The notes beneath the pieces are model-generated. The model was not told the DNA's origin, did no database searches, and worked only from the letters and a program-made list of their open reading frames with translations. A stretch of 64,000 nt of DNA, from NCBI GenBank assembly GCA_943787575.1, contig CALSMY010000005.1, forward strand, positions 62,001 through 126,000. Reading direction: 5' to 3'. The stretch is from an uncultured Opitutales bacterium. GTDB lineage: Bacteria; Verrucomicrobiota; Verrucomicrobiia; Opitutales; Seribacteraceae. Of the stretch, positions 1 through 8,427 are shown piece after piece. The number at the start of each line of letters is the position of its first letter. Position 1 is the stretch's first letter. Position numbers and translations under genes: made by a program.

Positions 1-1201
1 TTTGATGATGCGGGTATGTCACAAAAACACTTGTCCAGTGGGTATAGCTACTCAAGATCCAAGGTTACGTGAAAAGTTCGCTGGTGGAGCAGATGCCGTT
101 GTCAATTTCATGAATTTTGTTGCCGAAGAAATTCGGGAAACTATGGCCAAACTAGGCTTTCGTACAATAAACGAAATGGTTGGTCGGGTGGATAAGCTCG
201 AATTAAGAAAGGCAATTAATCATTGGAAAGCCAAAGGCCTTGATTATTCCGGAATTTTGCACCGCCCTGATGTTGGACCAGAAGTGGGAACTTATTGTCA
301 AATGAAGCAAGATCATTTGCTTGATCGTTCATTAGACAATCGAGAAATTCTTAAACGAGCAATGCCTGCAATTGAAAATGGTCAATCGGTGAATATTGAT
401 CTTCCTGTCATCAATACTGATCGTGTTGTAGGTACCATTACTGGTGCTGAAATTTCCAGAAAGCATGGACCCGATGGACTTCCTGAAGATACCGTGAAGA
501 TAAACCTGACCGGATCTGCGGGACAAAGCTTGGGAGCCTTTTGCCCCAAAGGAATGACTTTCACGGTAACTGGTGACACCAATGACTATTTGGGCAAGGG
601 TTTATCGGGCGGTAAGATTATTGTTCGGCCTCCTGAGGATTCTCCTTTTGTTGCCCATGAGAACATCATTGCAGGAAATGTATGTTTTTATGGAGCTACC
701 GCTGGTCAGGCTTTTGTGTCCGGTGTAGTAGGTGAAAGGTTTTGCGTCAGAAATTCTGGAATTCATGCAGTGGTTGAAGGATTGGGAGATCATGGTTGCG
801 AATACATGACTGGTGGATTGGTCTTGTGCCTTGGTAAAACAGGTAGAAACTTCGGAGCCGGTATGTCGGGAGGAGTCGCTTACATTTATGACGAGGAGGG
901 TGATTTTGTCTCAACCAAGTTAAATACAGAGATGGTAAAGACCTACCCATTAGTCGAGTGTGATGACAAAGAAATTGATTTAGTTAAAAGCTTAATCTCT
1001 CGTCATGTTGAATATACTGACTCCCCTCGAGGAAATGATCTCCTAAATGACTGGTCATCAGCTGCCGAAAAATTTGTCAAGATTATGCCCGAAGACTATG
1101 AGCGTGTTCTCTTTGCTCTCAAAAAAGCAGAAGAACGAGGACTTGAAGGGGATGATGCAATCCAGGCCGCATTTGAAGAAAATGTGGCTGCAGGTCACTA
1201 A
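1..1201 (+). CDS. gltB: Glutamate synthase large subunit, C-terminal part (partial)
   Basis: The open frame enters from the left edge, so only the last ~400 residues are seen. GltB converts 2-oxoglutarate and glutamine to two glutamates in the cytoplasm with GltD as electron donor. The visible part begins in the 3Fe-4S cluster segment ([13 protein letters not shown], two of the three cluster cysteines; the first would lie upstream). The C-terminal GXGXG beta-helix domain follows, recognisable at roughly visible residues 170-290 ([24 protein letters not shown]). The frame ends with a TAA 25 bases before gltD, so the two are surely one operon. The synthase and glutaminase domains are outside the window. 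Identification is firm. Confidence 0.96.
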   Translation, partial: LMMRVCHKNTCPVGIATQDPRLREKFAGGADAVVNFMNFVAEEIRETMAKLGFRTINEMVGRVDKLELRKAINHWKAKGLDYSGILHRPDVGPEVGTYCQMKQDHLLDRSLDNREILKRAMPAIENGQSVNIDLPVINTDRVVGTITGAEISRKHGPDGLPEDTVKINLTGSAGQSLGAFCPKGMTFTVTGDTNDYLGKGLSGGKIIVRPPEDSPFVAHENIIAGNVCFYGATAGQAFVSGVVGERFCVRNSGIHAVVEGLGDHGCEYMTGGLVLCLGKTGRNFGAGMSGGVAYIYDEEGDFVSTKLNTEMVKTYPLVECDDKEIDLVKSLISRHVEYTDSPRGNDLLNDWSSAAEKFVKIMPEDYERVLFALKKAEERGLEGDDAIQAAFEENVAAGH

Positions 1202-1226
1202 TTTTAACTTTTATTCCTCTCGAATT

Positions 1227-2708
1227 ATGGGAAAACCAACCGGATTTTTAGAACACGAAAGGCAATCCATACCTGATCGCTCTCCTTTGGAAAGAATCAA
1301 GGACTGGAAAGAAATACATGAACCTTTCGACGAAGACAAAGTACGCCAGCAAGGGTCTAGGTGCATGGATTGTGGTACACCTTATTGCCATACTGGAATG
1401 ACTTTAGCTAACATGGCTAGTGGCTGCCCAATCAACAACTTGATTCCAGAGTGGAATGATTTAGTTTACAAAGGAAAATGGCGTGATGCCTTGGATCGTT
1501 TGCACAAGACTAATAATTTTCCTGAATTTACAGGACGCGTTTGTCCTGCTCCTTGTGAAGGCTCTTGTGTGCTTGGAGTTATTGAACCACCTGTTACCAT
1601 TAAGAGTATAGAATGTTCAATTATTGACAAAGGATTTGCAGAAGGGTGGGTAACCCCTCAGCCCCCTGCCATTAGATCCGGCAAAAAAATTGCTGTTGTA
1701 GGTTCTGGACCTGCTGGGATGGCAGCGGCTGATCAATTAAATAAAGCTGGTCACTTAGTTACCGTTTACGAACGGGCTGACCGGATTGGTGGCTTATTAC
1801 TTTATGGAATTCCTAACATGAAGTTGGAAAAGGAAATTGTCCAAAGACGAGTCGATTTGATGGCTGCTGAGGGTATCAAATTTGTAGTTTCGACTGAGAT
1901 CGGAAAAGATTTGCCTGCCAAGTCTCTTTTGGAAGATTTTGATTCGGTCGTTTTATGCTGTGGAGCTACCAAGCCTAGAGACTTACCGATCGAAGGTAGA
2001 GAGCTCAAGGGAGTTCATTATGCAATGGAATTCTTGACGATCAACACTCAGGGACTACTTGAACTCAAGGATGTTACCGCTTTTGAAACTGCAGCCAAAA
2101 GCAAAGATGTTGTAGTGATTGGAGGGGGTGATACTGGCACTGATTGTGTGGGAACTTCCGTTCGTCACGGTTGCAAGAGTATTACGCAGTTGGAAATTAT
2201 GCCCCGTCCACCTGAAGAAAGGGCAGATGACAATCCCTGGCCCGAATGGCCCAAAGTTTACAAAATGGACTATGGTCAGGAAGAGGCTAAAGAAGTTTTT
2301 GGAGAAGATCCGCGCAACTACTTGACCATGACCAAGAAATTTCTTGGAGATGATCAAGGCAATCTTAAAGGGGTAACGATTTGCGACATTGAATGGAAGA
2401 TGGAAGACGGTAGATATTCTCCAGTCGAAGTTCAGGGGAGTGAGCGAGAAATACCTGCCCAAGCTGCTTTTTTAGCAATGGGTTTTCTTGGACCAGAAGA
2501 TACCATTGCTGAAGAATTAGGCTTAGAGCGTGATTCCAGGTCAAATGTACAAGCGGAGTACGGAAGGTTTTCCACTAATATTGAAGGTGTATTTGCTGCT
2601 GGAGATATGAGACGCGGTCAATCTTTGGTAGTTTGGGCAATTAATGAAGGCAGAGCCGCAGCTCGTGAATGCGACCGTTATTTAATGGGCGAAACTTCCC
2701 TTCCCTGA
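1227..2708 (+). CDS. gltD: Glutamate synthase small subunit (NADPH)
   Basis: 493 residues, the usual length. GltD takes electrons from NAD(P)H through FAD and iron-sulfur clusters to GltB. The N-terminal 4Fe-4S cysteines are visible (C46, C49, C54 in CMDCGTPYC, then GRVCPAPC at ~104-110). The FAD-binding GSGPAG lies at 159-164, the NADPH-binding GGGDTGTD near 297 and the C-terminal FAD motif in [11 protein letters not shown]. The frame is open upstream into gltB, but the ATG at 1227 (MGKPTGF) is chosen because family members start there and it lies just after the gltB stop. No Shine-Dalgarno sequence is visible in front of it. The next gene starts 15 bases downstream, in the same direction. 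Confidence 0.96.
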   Translation: MGKPTGFLEHERQSIPDRSPLERIKDWKEIHEPFDEDKVRQQGSRCMDCGTPYCHTGMTLANMASGCPINNLIPEWNDLVYKGKWRDALDRLHKTNNFPEFTGRVCPAPCEGSCVLGVIEPPVTIKSIECSIIDKGFAEGWVTPQPPAIRSGKKIAVVGSGPAGMAAADQLNKAGHLVTVYERADRIGGLLLYGIPNMKLEKEIVQRRVDLMAAEGIKFVVSTEIGKDLPAKSLLEDFDSVVLCCGATKPRDLPIEGRELKGVHYAMEFLTINTQGLLELKDVTAFETAAKSKDVVVIGGGDTGTDCVGTSVRHGCKSITQLEIMPRPPEERADDNPWPEWPKVYKMDYGQEEAKEVFGEDPRNYLTMTKKFLGDDQGNLKGVTICDIEWKMEDGRYSPVEVQGSEREIPAQAAFLAMGFLGPEDTIAEELGLERDSRSNVQAEYGRFSTNIEGVFAAGDMRRGQSLVVWAINEGRAAARECDRYLMGETSLP

Positions 2709-2723
2709 TTTCCCTATTTTTAT

Positions 2724-3320
2724 ATGCAAGTAGTTTGTTTGGATCTTGAGGGAGTTCTAATCCCTGAAATTTGGATTGCTTTTGCTGAAAAAACTCAAGT
2801 TTTAGAGCTCAAACGGACCACTCGAGATGAGCCTGACTATAAAAAGTTAATGGATTACAGGTTGGATATACTCGACAAAAACGGGTTTACTCTTCCGCAA
2901 ATTCAAGAAGTAATCGAGACCTTAGAGCCTTTGCCTGGAGCAGTTGAATTTTTGGAAAAGCTTAGAGCTTCGCATGAATTGATCATTCTTTCTGATACTT
3001 TTCGAGAATTTGCTCTTCCTTTAATAAATAAACTCGGTCATCCAACTCTTTTTTGCCATGAATTGCAAGTGAGTGAGTCTGGTCGTATTGAAGAAGTTAA
3101 GTTGCGCTTAGCCGACCATAAAAGAAAAACCGTACAATATTTACAGAAGTTAAACTTTGAAGTAATTGCATCAGGGGACAGTTACAACGACCTCGGAATG
3201 TTACTAGCAGCAAATCGTTGCTCTTTCTTTAATCCACCCACTTCTTTAACGGTTGAATATCCTGATATTGAGGTGGCCAGAAATTACGATTCGCTTTACC
3301 AGTTTGTTCAAGGAATCTAG
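2724..3320 (+). CDS. thrH: ThrH-type bifunctional phosphoserine phosphatase / homoserine phosphotransferase
   Basis: 198 residues of the HAD superfamily, closely resembling Pseudomonas ThrH, which dephosphorylates phosphoserine and can transfer the phosphate to homoserine. HAD motif I is DLEGV with nucleophile D7 and E9. Motif II is the LSDT segment near residue 90, and the C-terminal Mg-binding motif is GDSYND near residue 152. The segment PEIWIAFAEKT after motif I is typical of ThrH rather than SerB. It sits between gltD and a flavin reductase with short gaps (15 and 8 bases), so it is probably co-transcribed with the amino-acid genes upstream. The family call is confident; the main in vivo substrate is inferred. 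Confidence 0.88.
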   Translation: MQVVCLDLEGVLIPEIWIAFAEKTQVLELKRTTRDEPDYKKLMDYRLDILDKNGFTLPQIQEVIETLEPLPGAVEFLEKLRASHELIILSDTFREFALPLINKLGHPTLFCHELQVSESGRIEEVKLRLADHKRKTVQYLQKLNFEVIASGDSYNDLGMLLAANRCSFFNPPTSLTVEYPDIEVARNYDSLYQFVQGI

Positions 3321-3328
3321 GGATTCAG

Positions 3329-3877
3329 ATGATTGAAATCATTGTTGGTACTAACCGTCGAAATAGCTCCTCCGCTGTGGTTGCTAATTGGTTACACCAT
3401 TTTTATTCCGATTTGTCAGAACCGAGCCAAGTGATGGATTTAACAGAGCTTCCCCTGGAAACTTTTTCCCCTGATGCTTACAAAGAAAAGCCTGAGAAGG
3501 TTAGAGTTTTTACTGATCGAGTATTGAACGCCAAAGGACTGGTTGTGGTCACACCTGAATATAACGGTAGTATGACAGGTGCCCTGAAACTTTTTATTGA
3601 TCTCTTACCTTTTCCTGAAAGCTTCGAAAATCGACCGGTCTGTTACCTCGGGCTTGCTTCAGGACAATTTGGGGCCTTACGTCCGGTCGAGCATTTGATG
3701 CAAGTATTTGGCTATCGGAACGCACATAATTTTCCTAAAAGAGTTTTTCTACCATTTTGTCATAATTGCATTGATCCAGAAAAGGGAGTGACTGATGAGG
3801 AGTCGGCCAAGCGTTTGCAGCAACAAGCCATAGGATTTATTGAGTTTTGTAATCTTTTACAAAGACGAAACCCGTAG
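3329..3877 (+). CDS. NADPH-dependent FMN reductase family flavoprotein
   Basis: 182 residues with a flavodoxin-like fold. The N-terminal phosphate-binding loop GTNRRNSSS (residues ~7-15) and the TPEYNGSMTGALK segment (~76-88), which packs on the isoalloxazine ring, mark the NADPH-dependent FMN/azo reductase family. Such enzymes reduce FMN or quinones with NAD(P)H in the cytoplasm. An AGGGA stretch a few bases before the ATG is one of the few credible ribosome-binding sites in this part of the window. It lies 8 bases after thrH and 14 bases before the next gene, so it is likely in the same transcription unit. The physiological electron acceptor cannot be told. Confidence 0.85.
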   Translation: MIEIIVGTNRRNSSSAVVANWLHHFYSDLSEPSQVMDLTELPLETFSPDAYKEKPEKVRVFTDRVLNAKGLVVVTPEYNGSMTGALKLFIDLLPFPESFENRPVCYLGLASGQFGALRPVEHLMQVFGYRNAHNFPKRVFLPFCHNCIDPEKGVTDEESAKRLQQQAIGFIEFCNLLQRRNP

Positions 3878-3891
3878 TAGTTATTTTTACT

Positions 3892-4932
3892 ATGTCTTAT
3901 TCTGGGTTATCCGTAGTTGCAACCCATGCTTGCGGTTGGCCTAACCTTACTAAGTTGGATAATGGTGATCTACTTTGTGTATATTTCAACGCCCCAAGCC
4001 ATGGCTTAATGCAAGGTGATTTAGTTTGTTCCAAAAGAAAGCCTAATGAACCAAAATGGAAAAGAATTTCTATCGTATCCAAGAGACCACCAAATGGAAA
4101 TCGTATGCATTTGGCGGTCGGTCAGGCACACAATGGAGACCTCCTTTGCTTCAGCAGCGGTTTTATTTTAAAAGACGAAAAGTTCGTTGGCTTTGCAGGT
4201 CATTGGCTCTCTCGGTCAATGGATGGTGGACTTAGCTGGGTTGAAGAGAAAAATCCTTCCATTCCTCAAAAACTTAAAAGTTGCATTCCATACGGCAGAA
4301 TTATTCGTATAGGCAAAACAACTTTGGCCTATTCTTGTTATCGTAGTCAGGGTAGGGGAAAACCATCAGAGTCCTGGGTGTGCTTTTCCGATGATGACGG
4401 TTTAACTTGGAAACGATTTTACAAACTAGGCAGAAACGATTCCAATGAAGTCGCTCTTTGTTCTCTTCCAACTGGCAACTTACTCGCTGCAGTTCGCACG
4501 CATGTAGATCATCATCTAAAAGTCTGTGAATTTTCGCTTTCCGTAAACAGATCTATAGAAAAGGGAGCGGTTTCATTACCCATGCAGCATCCTGCTGATC
4601 TTATTCAAGTAGGTTCAAATTGCTTGCTGATGACTTATGGTTTACGAAACCGCGGATTAATGGGATTGGCTGTGCGTGTTAGCCTTGATACTGGTCAGAC
4701 ATGGTTGCCACCTTGCACGATTCATCAATTTGGGGACAAGGCAACAGATGTGGGTTACCCATCAACGGTTTGTTTGGATCAAAAAGGAACTTTGGAAACC
4801 GTATATTATACAGATTTTGAACCAAAGCTTACCGTTAAGCCCAATTGTTATCGAGTGATGTCAAAGAAATGGTCTCTTAAAGATTGGATACACCCAGACC
4901 ATTTTGCAAAGATATCGTTTGCAAACAATTAG
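3892..4932 (+). CDS. BNR/Asp-box repeat protein, sialidase-like propeller
   Basis: 346 residues without a signal peptide, so probably cytoplasmic. Three Asp boxes are visible (RSMDGGLSW at ~103, FSDDDGLTW at ~163, VSLDTGQTW at ~264), the hallmark of six-bladed sialidase-type propellers. The family contains exo-sialidases and many uncharacterised glycoside-active proteins. Sialidase-type Arg residues may be present (for example in GNRMHL) but I cannot confirm a complete Arg triad by eye. The gene closes a rightward run after gltBD-thrH and converges on a sulfatase, with only 11 bases between stops. Sialic-acid hydrolysis is possible but unproven. Confidence 0.7.
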   Translation: MSYSGLSVVATHACGWPNLTKLDNGDLLCVYFNAPSHGLMQGDLVCSKRKPNEPKWKRISIVSKRPPNGNRMHLAVGQAHNGDLLCFSSGFILKDEKFVGFAGHWLSRSMDGGLSWVEEKNPSIPQKLKSCIPYGRIIRIGKTTLAYSCYRSQGRGKPSESWVCFSDDDGLTWKRFYKLGRNDSNEVALCSLPTGNLLAAVRTHVDHHLKVCEFSLSVNRSIEKGAVSLPMQHPADLIQVGSNCLLMTYGLRNRGLMGLAVRVSLDTGQTWLPPCTIHQFGDKATDVGYPSTVCLDQKGTLETVYYTDFEPKLTVKPNCYRVMSKKWSLKDWIHPDHFAKISFANN

Positions 4933-4943
4933 GGTAAGATAAT

Positions 4944-6542
4944 TTACGATTTCTTCCTGTATTTTTCGATATATTCAGGTCTTACAGATAGATCGCTTTG
5001 GTCATCATAAAATTTTTGGAGATTTTTCAATTTCTTTTTTAGGGATTTTTGAAGTTCTAAAAACTCTTTCTTTCCATAAAGATTTGTTACTTCATCGGGA
5101 TCATTCTTGAGGTCGTACATTTCCCATTCATCTCCGAATTCATAGAAATGCATTAATTTGTATCTATTTGTCCTAATGCCGTAATGGCGGGGGACCATGT
5201 GCACACTTGGATACTCGTAATAGTGGTAATAGATTTCTTTTCTCCAATTATCCAACTTTTTACCTTTAAGCAAAGGTACGATCGATCGTCCCTGCATGTC
5301 TTTGGGTTGTGGTGCTCCTGCAAGATCGAGAAACGTCTGAGCATAGTCGAGATTTTGTACCATTTCTACCTCTTTGCTACCCGCTTTGATGGTGCCTGGC
5401 CATTTCACGATAAGTGGCATTTTGAGCGACTCCTCATACATCCAGCGTTTATCGTACCACCCATGATCCCCAATGTAGAAACCTTGGTCAGAGGAGTAGA
5501 TAACAATGGTGTTTTTATCGAGTCCAAGCTTTCTAAGCTCTTCTTGGAGTGTGTGTAAGCTCTCGTCCACACCCTTAACGCACCTTAAATAGTTCTTTGC
5601 GTATCTTTGAAACTTCCAACGGACAAGATCTTTACCCGAAAGCTTGGCCTTCTTAAAAGCTGCATCTCTTGGTTCATAATGGGACCTCCAAGTATTAATT
5701 TGATTAGGCGTCATTCTTTTCATGTTACGCCATGCCGAGCGGTCCTGAGCTTTCTGAGAAGGTTCTTGATTAAAATCGGGGGTCAAATCTACGAATAGGT
5801 CGTAATTTAAATCCATATGTCGGTCGATTTCTAGTTCTTGTAGCCTTGCTCCAGGAGCATTATCTGCCCATTTATCGAAGAGGGTAGGTGGTTCAGGAAT
5901 TTTAATGTCGTCATAAAGGGGCAAATGCCTAAGGGCAGGCATCCAGTTTCGATGGGGTGCTTTGTGTTGAACCATTAGCAAAAAAGGCTTTGCATCGGTC
6001 CTTTTTTTATTGAGCCACTCCACTGCTAAATTTGTCACCACATCGGTGCAGTGGCCTTTGATACGTCTTTTTTTATCAGGAAAAATAATATCAGGATTAT
6101 AATACAAGCCCTGTCCTGGCAGAATCGCCCAGTCATCGTAGCCTAAAGGTTGTCCCTTAAGGTGACTTTTCCCGTAGATTGCAGTTTGGTAGCCAGCCTT
6201 TTGTAAAAGCTTAGGAAAGGTTTGTTGATTCCAATCAAATGCATTGCCGTTATTCATGAAGCCATTTTTATGGCTATGTTTTCCGGTCTGGATGACGGCT
6301 CGACTTGGCCCACAAATTGAATTTGTGCAAAAACTGTTTACGAAAACCATACCTTCCTCAGCTAGTTTATCGATCGCAGGCGTTGGGTTTACTCCCTTTA
6401 ACCATCCATTGTAAGCTCCTATTGCGTGAGGTGCATGATCATCGGTAAAAACGAACAAAATGTTAGGTCGTTTCTCTTTTCTGTTTTCCCCATAGCTAGT
6501 TAGAGGAATTAAGCAGATAATAAGGAAAGGAATAATTTTCAT
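4944..6542 (-). CDS. Secreted sulfatase (formylglycine type)
   Basis: 532 residues from the ATG at 6542, chosen because it gives a clean signal peptide (MKIIPFLIICLIPLTSYG); a longer frame to 6587 adds 15 unlikely residues. Type I sulfatases hydrolyse sulfate esters, here probably of polysaccharides in the periplasm. The active-site C77-G-P-S-R81, whose Cys becomes formylglycine, is intact. So are the metal aspartates D34-D35 (FTDDHA), the GKSH segment near 130, HKAPH near 200 and SSDQG near 350. It lies 183 bases downstream of, and reads the same way as, a paralogue that has lost these residues. The substrate is unknown. Confidence 0.92.
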   Translation of the reverse strand: MKIIPFLIICLIPLTSYGENRKEKRPNILFVFTDDHAPHAIGAYNGWLKGVNPTPAIDKLAEEGMVFVNSFCTNSICGPSRAVIQTGKHSHKNGFMNNGNAFDWNQQTFPKLLQKAGYQTAIYGKSHLKGQPLGYDDWAILPGQGLYYNPDIIFPDKKRRIKGHCTDVVTNLAVEWLNKKRTDAKPFLLMVQHKAPHRNWMPALRHLPLYDDIKIPEPPTLFDKWADNAPGARLQELEIDRHMDLNYDLFVDLTPDFNQEPSQKAQDRSAWRNMKRMTPNQINTWRSHYEPRDAAFKKAKLSGKDLVRWKFQRYAKNYLRCVKGVDESLHTLQEELRKLGLDKNTIVIYSSDQGFYIGDHGWYDKRWMYEESLKMPLIVKWPGTIKAGSKEVEMVQNLDYAQTFLDLAGAPQPKDMQGRSIVPLLKGKKLDNWRKEIYYHYYEYPSVHMVPRHYGIRTNRYKLMHFYEFGDEWEMYDLKNDPDEVTNLYGKKEFLELQKSLKKKLKNLQKFYDDQSDLSVRPEYIEKYRKKS

Positions 6543-6560
6543 AATGATTAATGTTAAAAG

Positions 6561-6596
6561 ACCAAAAGAAAGGCATCGTCCTCCCAAACGATGCCT
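6561..6596 (-). terminator. Rho-independent terminator of the pseudo-sulfatase gene
   Basis: A perfect 9-bp stem (AGGCATCGT / ACGATGCCT, arms 6588-6596 and 6571-6579) with an 8-base loop is followed on the minus strand by a T-rich stretch (TTCTTTTGG). It lies 130 bases after the stop of the leftward gene at 6726-8303 and just before the next sulfatase start, so the two paralogues are probably transcribed separately. Confidence 0.6.
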
Positions 6597-6725
6597 CTCG
6601 AGTTATGCAAACCTTTCACTAAATTAAAGTAATAATTGGCATAAATCAAAAGAATTTTATAAAATAATAATAAATTAAGTGTTTTTACCAATTTAATCAA
6701 TTTGTGCTTAAAGAGAAATTGGGTG

Positions 6726-8303
6726 TCAGCGTTTCTTATTTTCAGGGCTTCTTTGTTTTCTTTTCCAAGTTTCCGAAAAAAGTTGATTCTCTCGCTTATT
6801 TTTTCTGAATTCTCCCGCATTATCTAGATATTCTTTGTATTCGGAGACGACAGTGGAGTGAGTCACATGGTTGTAGAGGTTTTGCAATTCTTTGGGGTCA
6901 TTTTCCAAATCGAAAAACTCCCATTCGTCGAATGGATAGTAATGTACGATTTTATATTTCCCTTTTCTCAATCCATGGTGGGGCGAAACGCCGGATTCTC
7001 CCGGGTGGTCAAGGTGTGAAAAATAAAGTTGATTATTTCCAATCCTAGTAGAGCTAGGCTGTGGCATAATTTGGGTAGGTCCACTGGTCATAGGTTGAAC
7101 AAGATTTTTGATGAGAGAATATAAGTCAAAGTCCCGAAAAATCTCTTCAGTTTTAAAAACTGGGGCACTCAACCCCTTGAAGTTTGCAAATACCATGGGA
7201 ATACGAGCACTTGGTTCGTACATCCATTCGCTGCCAAACCATCCGAATTCACCGGTAAATCTTCCTCTTTCAGAGGTATAAATAAAATTATACCCCTCTT
7301 TGACCTTAGAATCTATGGAGTCGATAAGTCGCCCGATATTTTCATCCATGGCATACAAGCATCGGAGGTAATTTTTAATAAACCTTTGAAACATCCAAAT
7401 TGAAACTGAGTCGCCTTGGGGTGATTCACGAGAAAATGCTTCGTTTTGAGGTTTCCACGAAAGTCCCCATGCGGTCTTCTGTTCATCATTCATAGATTCC
7501 CAGTTTTTAGCCCATATTGAGGGTGTAGTTTTAGAAGAATTAAGATCAGCATAACTAGGTAAAAATAAATCTAGTACAAGGTCGAGGTCTGCACCTATGT
7601 TCATATTTTGGTATTTGTTTGCCGGTGCCCTGCTTTCGAGGCTTGAAGAAAAAGTTTCCGGAGTATCAAACCATTCGGCGTTGTATTTATCGATCGTCCT
7701 AATGGGAGGAATCCATGGTCTTTTTGTTGCTTGAAAAGAAACTAGAGCAAAAAAAGGTTTTGTTTCAGAGCGCTTATTTACCCATTGAATGGCTAAATCT
7801 GTAATCACATCAGTTGTATGACCCTCGGTTACATACTGGGTTTTAGAATCTTTGATGCGTGGATTAATAAAAATTTCCGGGTCATCCAAAATCTTCCAAA
7901 AGTCAAAACCTGCATGATTAGGGTCATTATCCCAGGTCCAAGAACCAAAGAAAACTGTTTCGTATCCTATTGTTTTAAAGTGTTGGCTAAGGAATTGACT
8001 GGAGTCAAAATCTTCTCTTTTAGCGCTCTTTGATTTTCCAGTAAGCAGGGAAAAGGCAGTATAGCTTGGACTGGCATTAGTACAGTAAGCAAGCGGATGA
8101 AGTTCACCGACTTGGGATATTCTGCTCAAATAAGGTGTGGGATTAATTGATGTCCCCAATTCTTCTGAATTAGCCAGAAACCGTATGGCGTGGTCTTCAG
8201 ATATACAGATTAGAATATTGGGTTTCTTCCCATTAGTTTCCGCTCTGGGAGAAAAATGAAATGCCAGAAAAATGATGGTCCAAATAGGTAATCGAATTCC
8301 CAT
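6726..8303 (-). CDS. Secreted sulfatase-like protein lacking catalytic residues (pseudo-enzyme)
   Basis: 525 residues with an N-terminal signal segment (residues 1-20, cleavage near PRAETNG). It is collinear with the sulfatase at 4944-6542: both share NPTP, TDV.T.LA, KPF, WMYE and NYLRC blocks and the C-terminal YDL/FDL-NDP segment. Every residue needed for catalysis is changed. CxPSR is A77-S-P-S-Y81, TDDHA is SEDHA (E36-D37), GKSH is GSWT, HKAPH is QATKR and SSDQG is TSERG. The gene is otherwise full length with no stop or shift, so it appears to be maintained. It may act as a sulfated-glycan binding protein or a partner of the neighbour; this is inference. Confidence 0.85.
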   Translation of the reverse strand: MGIRLPIWTIIFLAFHFSPRAETNGKKPNILICISEDHAIRFLANSEELGTSINPTPYLSRISQVGELHPLAYCTNASPSYTAFSLLTGKSKSAKREDFDSSQFLSQHFKTIGYETVFFGSWTWDNDPNHAGFDFWKILDDPEIFINPRIKDSKTQYVTEGHTTDVITDLAIQWVNKRSETKPFFALVSFQATKRPWIPPIRTIDKYNAEWFDTPETFSSSLESRAPANKYQNMNIGADLDLVLDLFLPSYADLNSSKTTPSIWAKNWESMNDEQKTAWGLSWKPQNEAFSRESPQGDSVSIWMFQRFIKNYLRCLYAMDENIGRLIDSIDSKVKEGYNFIYTSERGRFTGEFGWFGSEWMYEPSARIPMVFANFKGLSAPVFKTEEIFRDFDLYSLIKNLVQPMTSGPTQIMPQPSSTRIGNNQLYFSHLDHPGESGVSPHHGLRKGKYKIVHYYPFDEWEFFDLENDPKELQNLYNHVTHSTVVSEYKEYLDNAGEFRKNKRENQLFSETWKRKQRSPENKKR

Positions 8304-8390
8304 ATGTATTACCTTTGGTAATTCAATTTAAATTGGCGATTCTTTTCAAAATCAGTTTGAAATTTTATATCTTGTAATAGAAACAACTCC

Positions 8391-8419
8391 TTGAACAAAT
8401 ATAGAAGAGGAATTATAAG
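8391..8419 (+). promoter_or_regulatory. Candidate sigma-70 promoter of glmS (possibly leaderless)
   Basis: TTGAAC (8391-8396), a 17-base spacer, then TATAAG (8414-8419). The glmS ATG starts at 8428, so transcription would begin at or within two bases of the start codon. No Shine-Dalgarno sequence sits at usual spacing and no room remains for the glmS ribozyme found in Firmicutes. Support is by motif only. Confidence 0.4.
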
Positions 8420-8427
8420 ATTCATAT

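Noticed and set aside
8304-8427. glmS ribozyme or riboswitch upstream of glmS
   Set aside because: The 124-base gap is shared with a divergent gene, lacks the ribozyme core, and the likely promoter lies only ~10 bases before the ATG.
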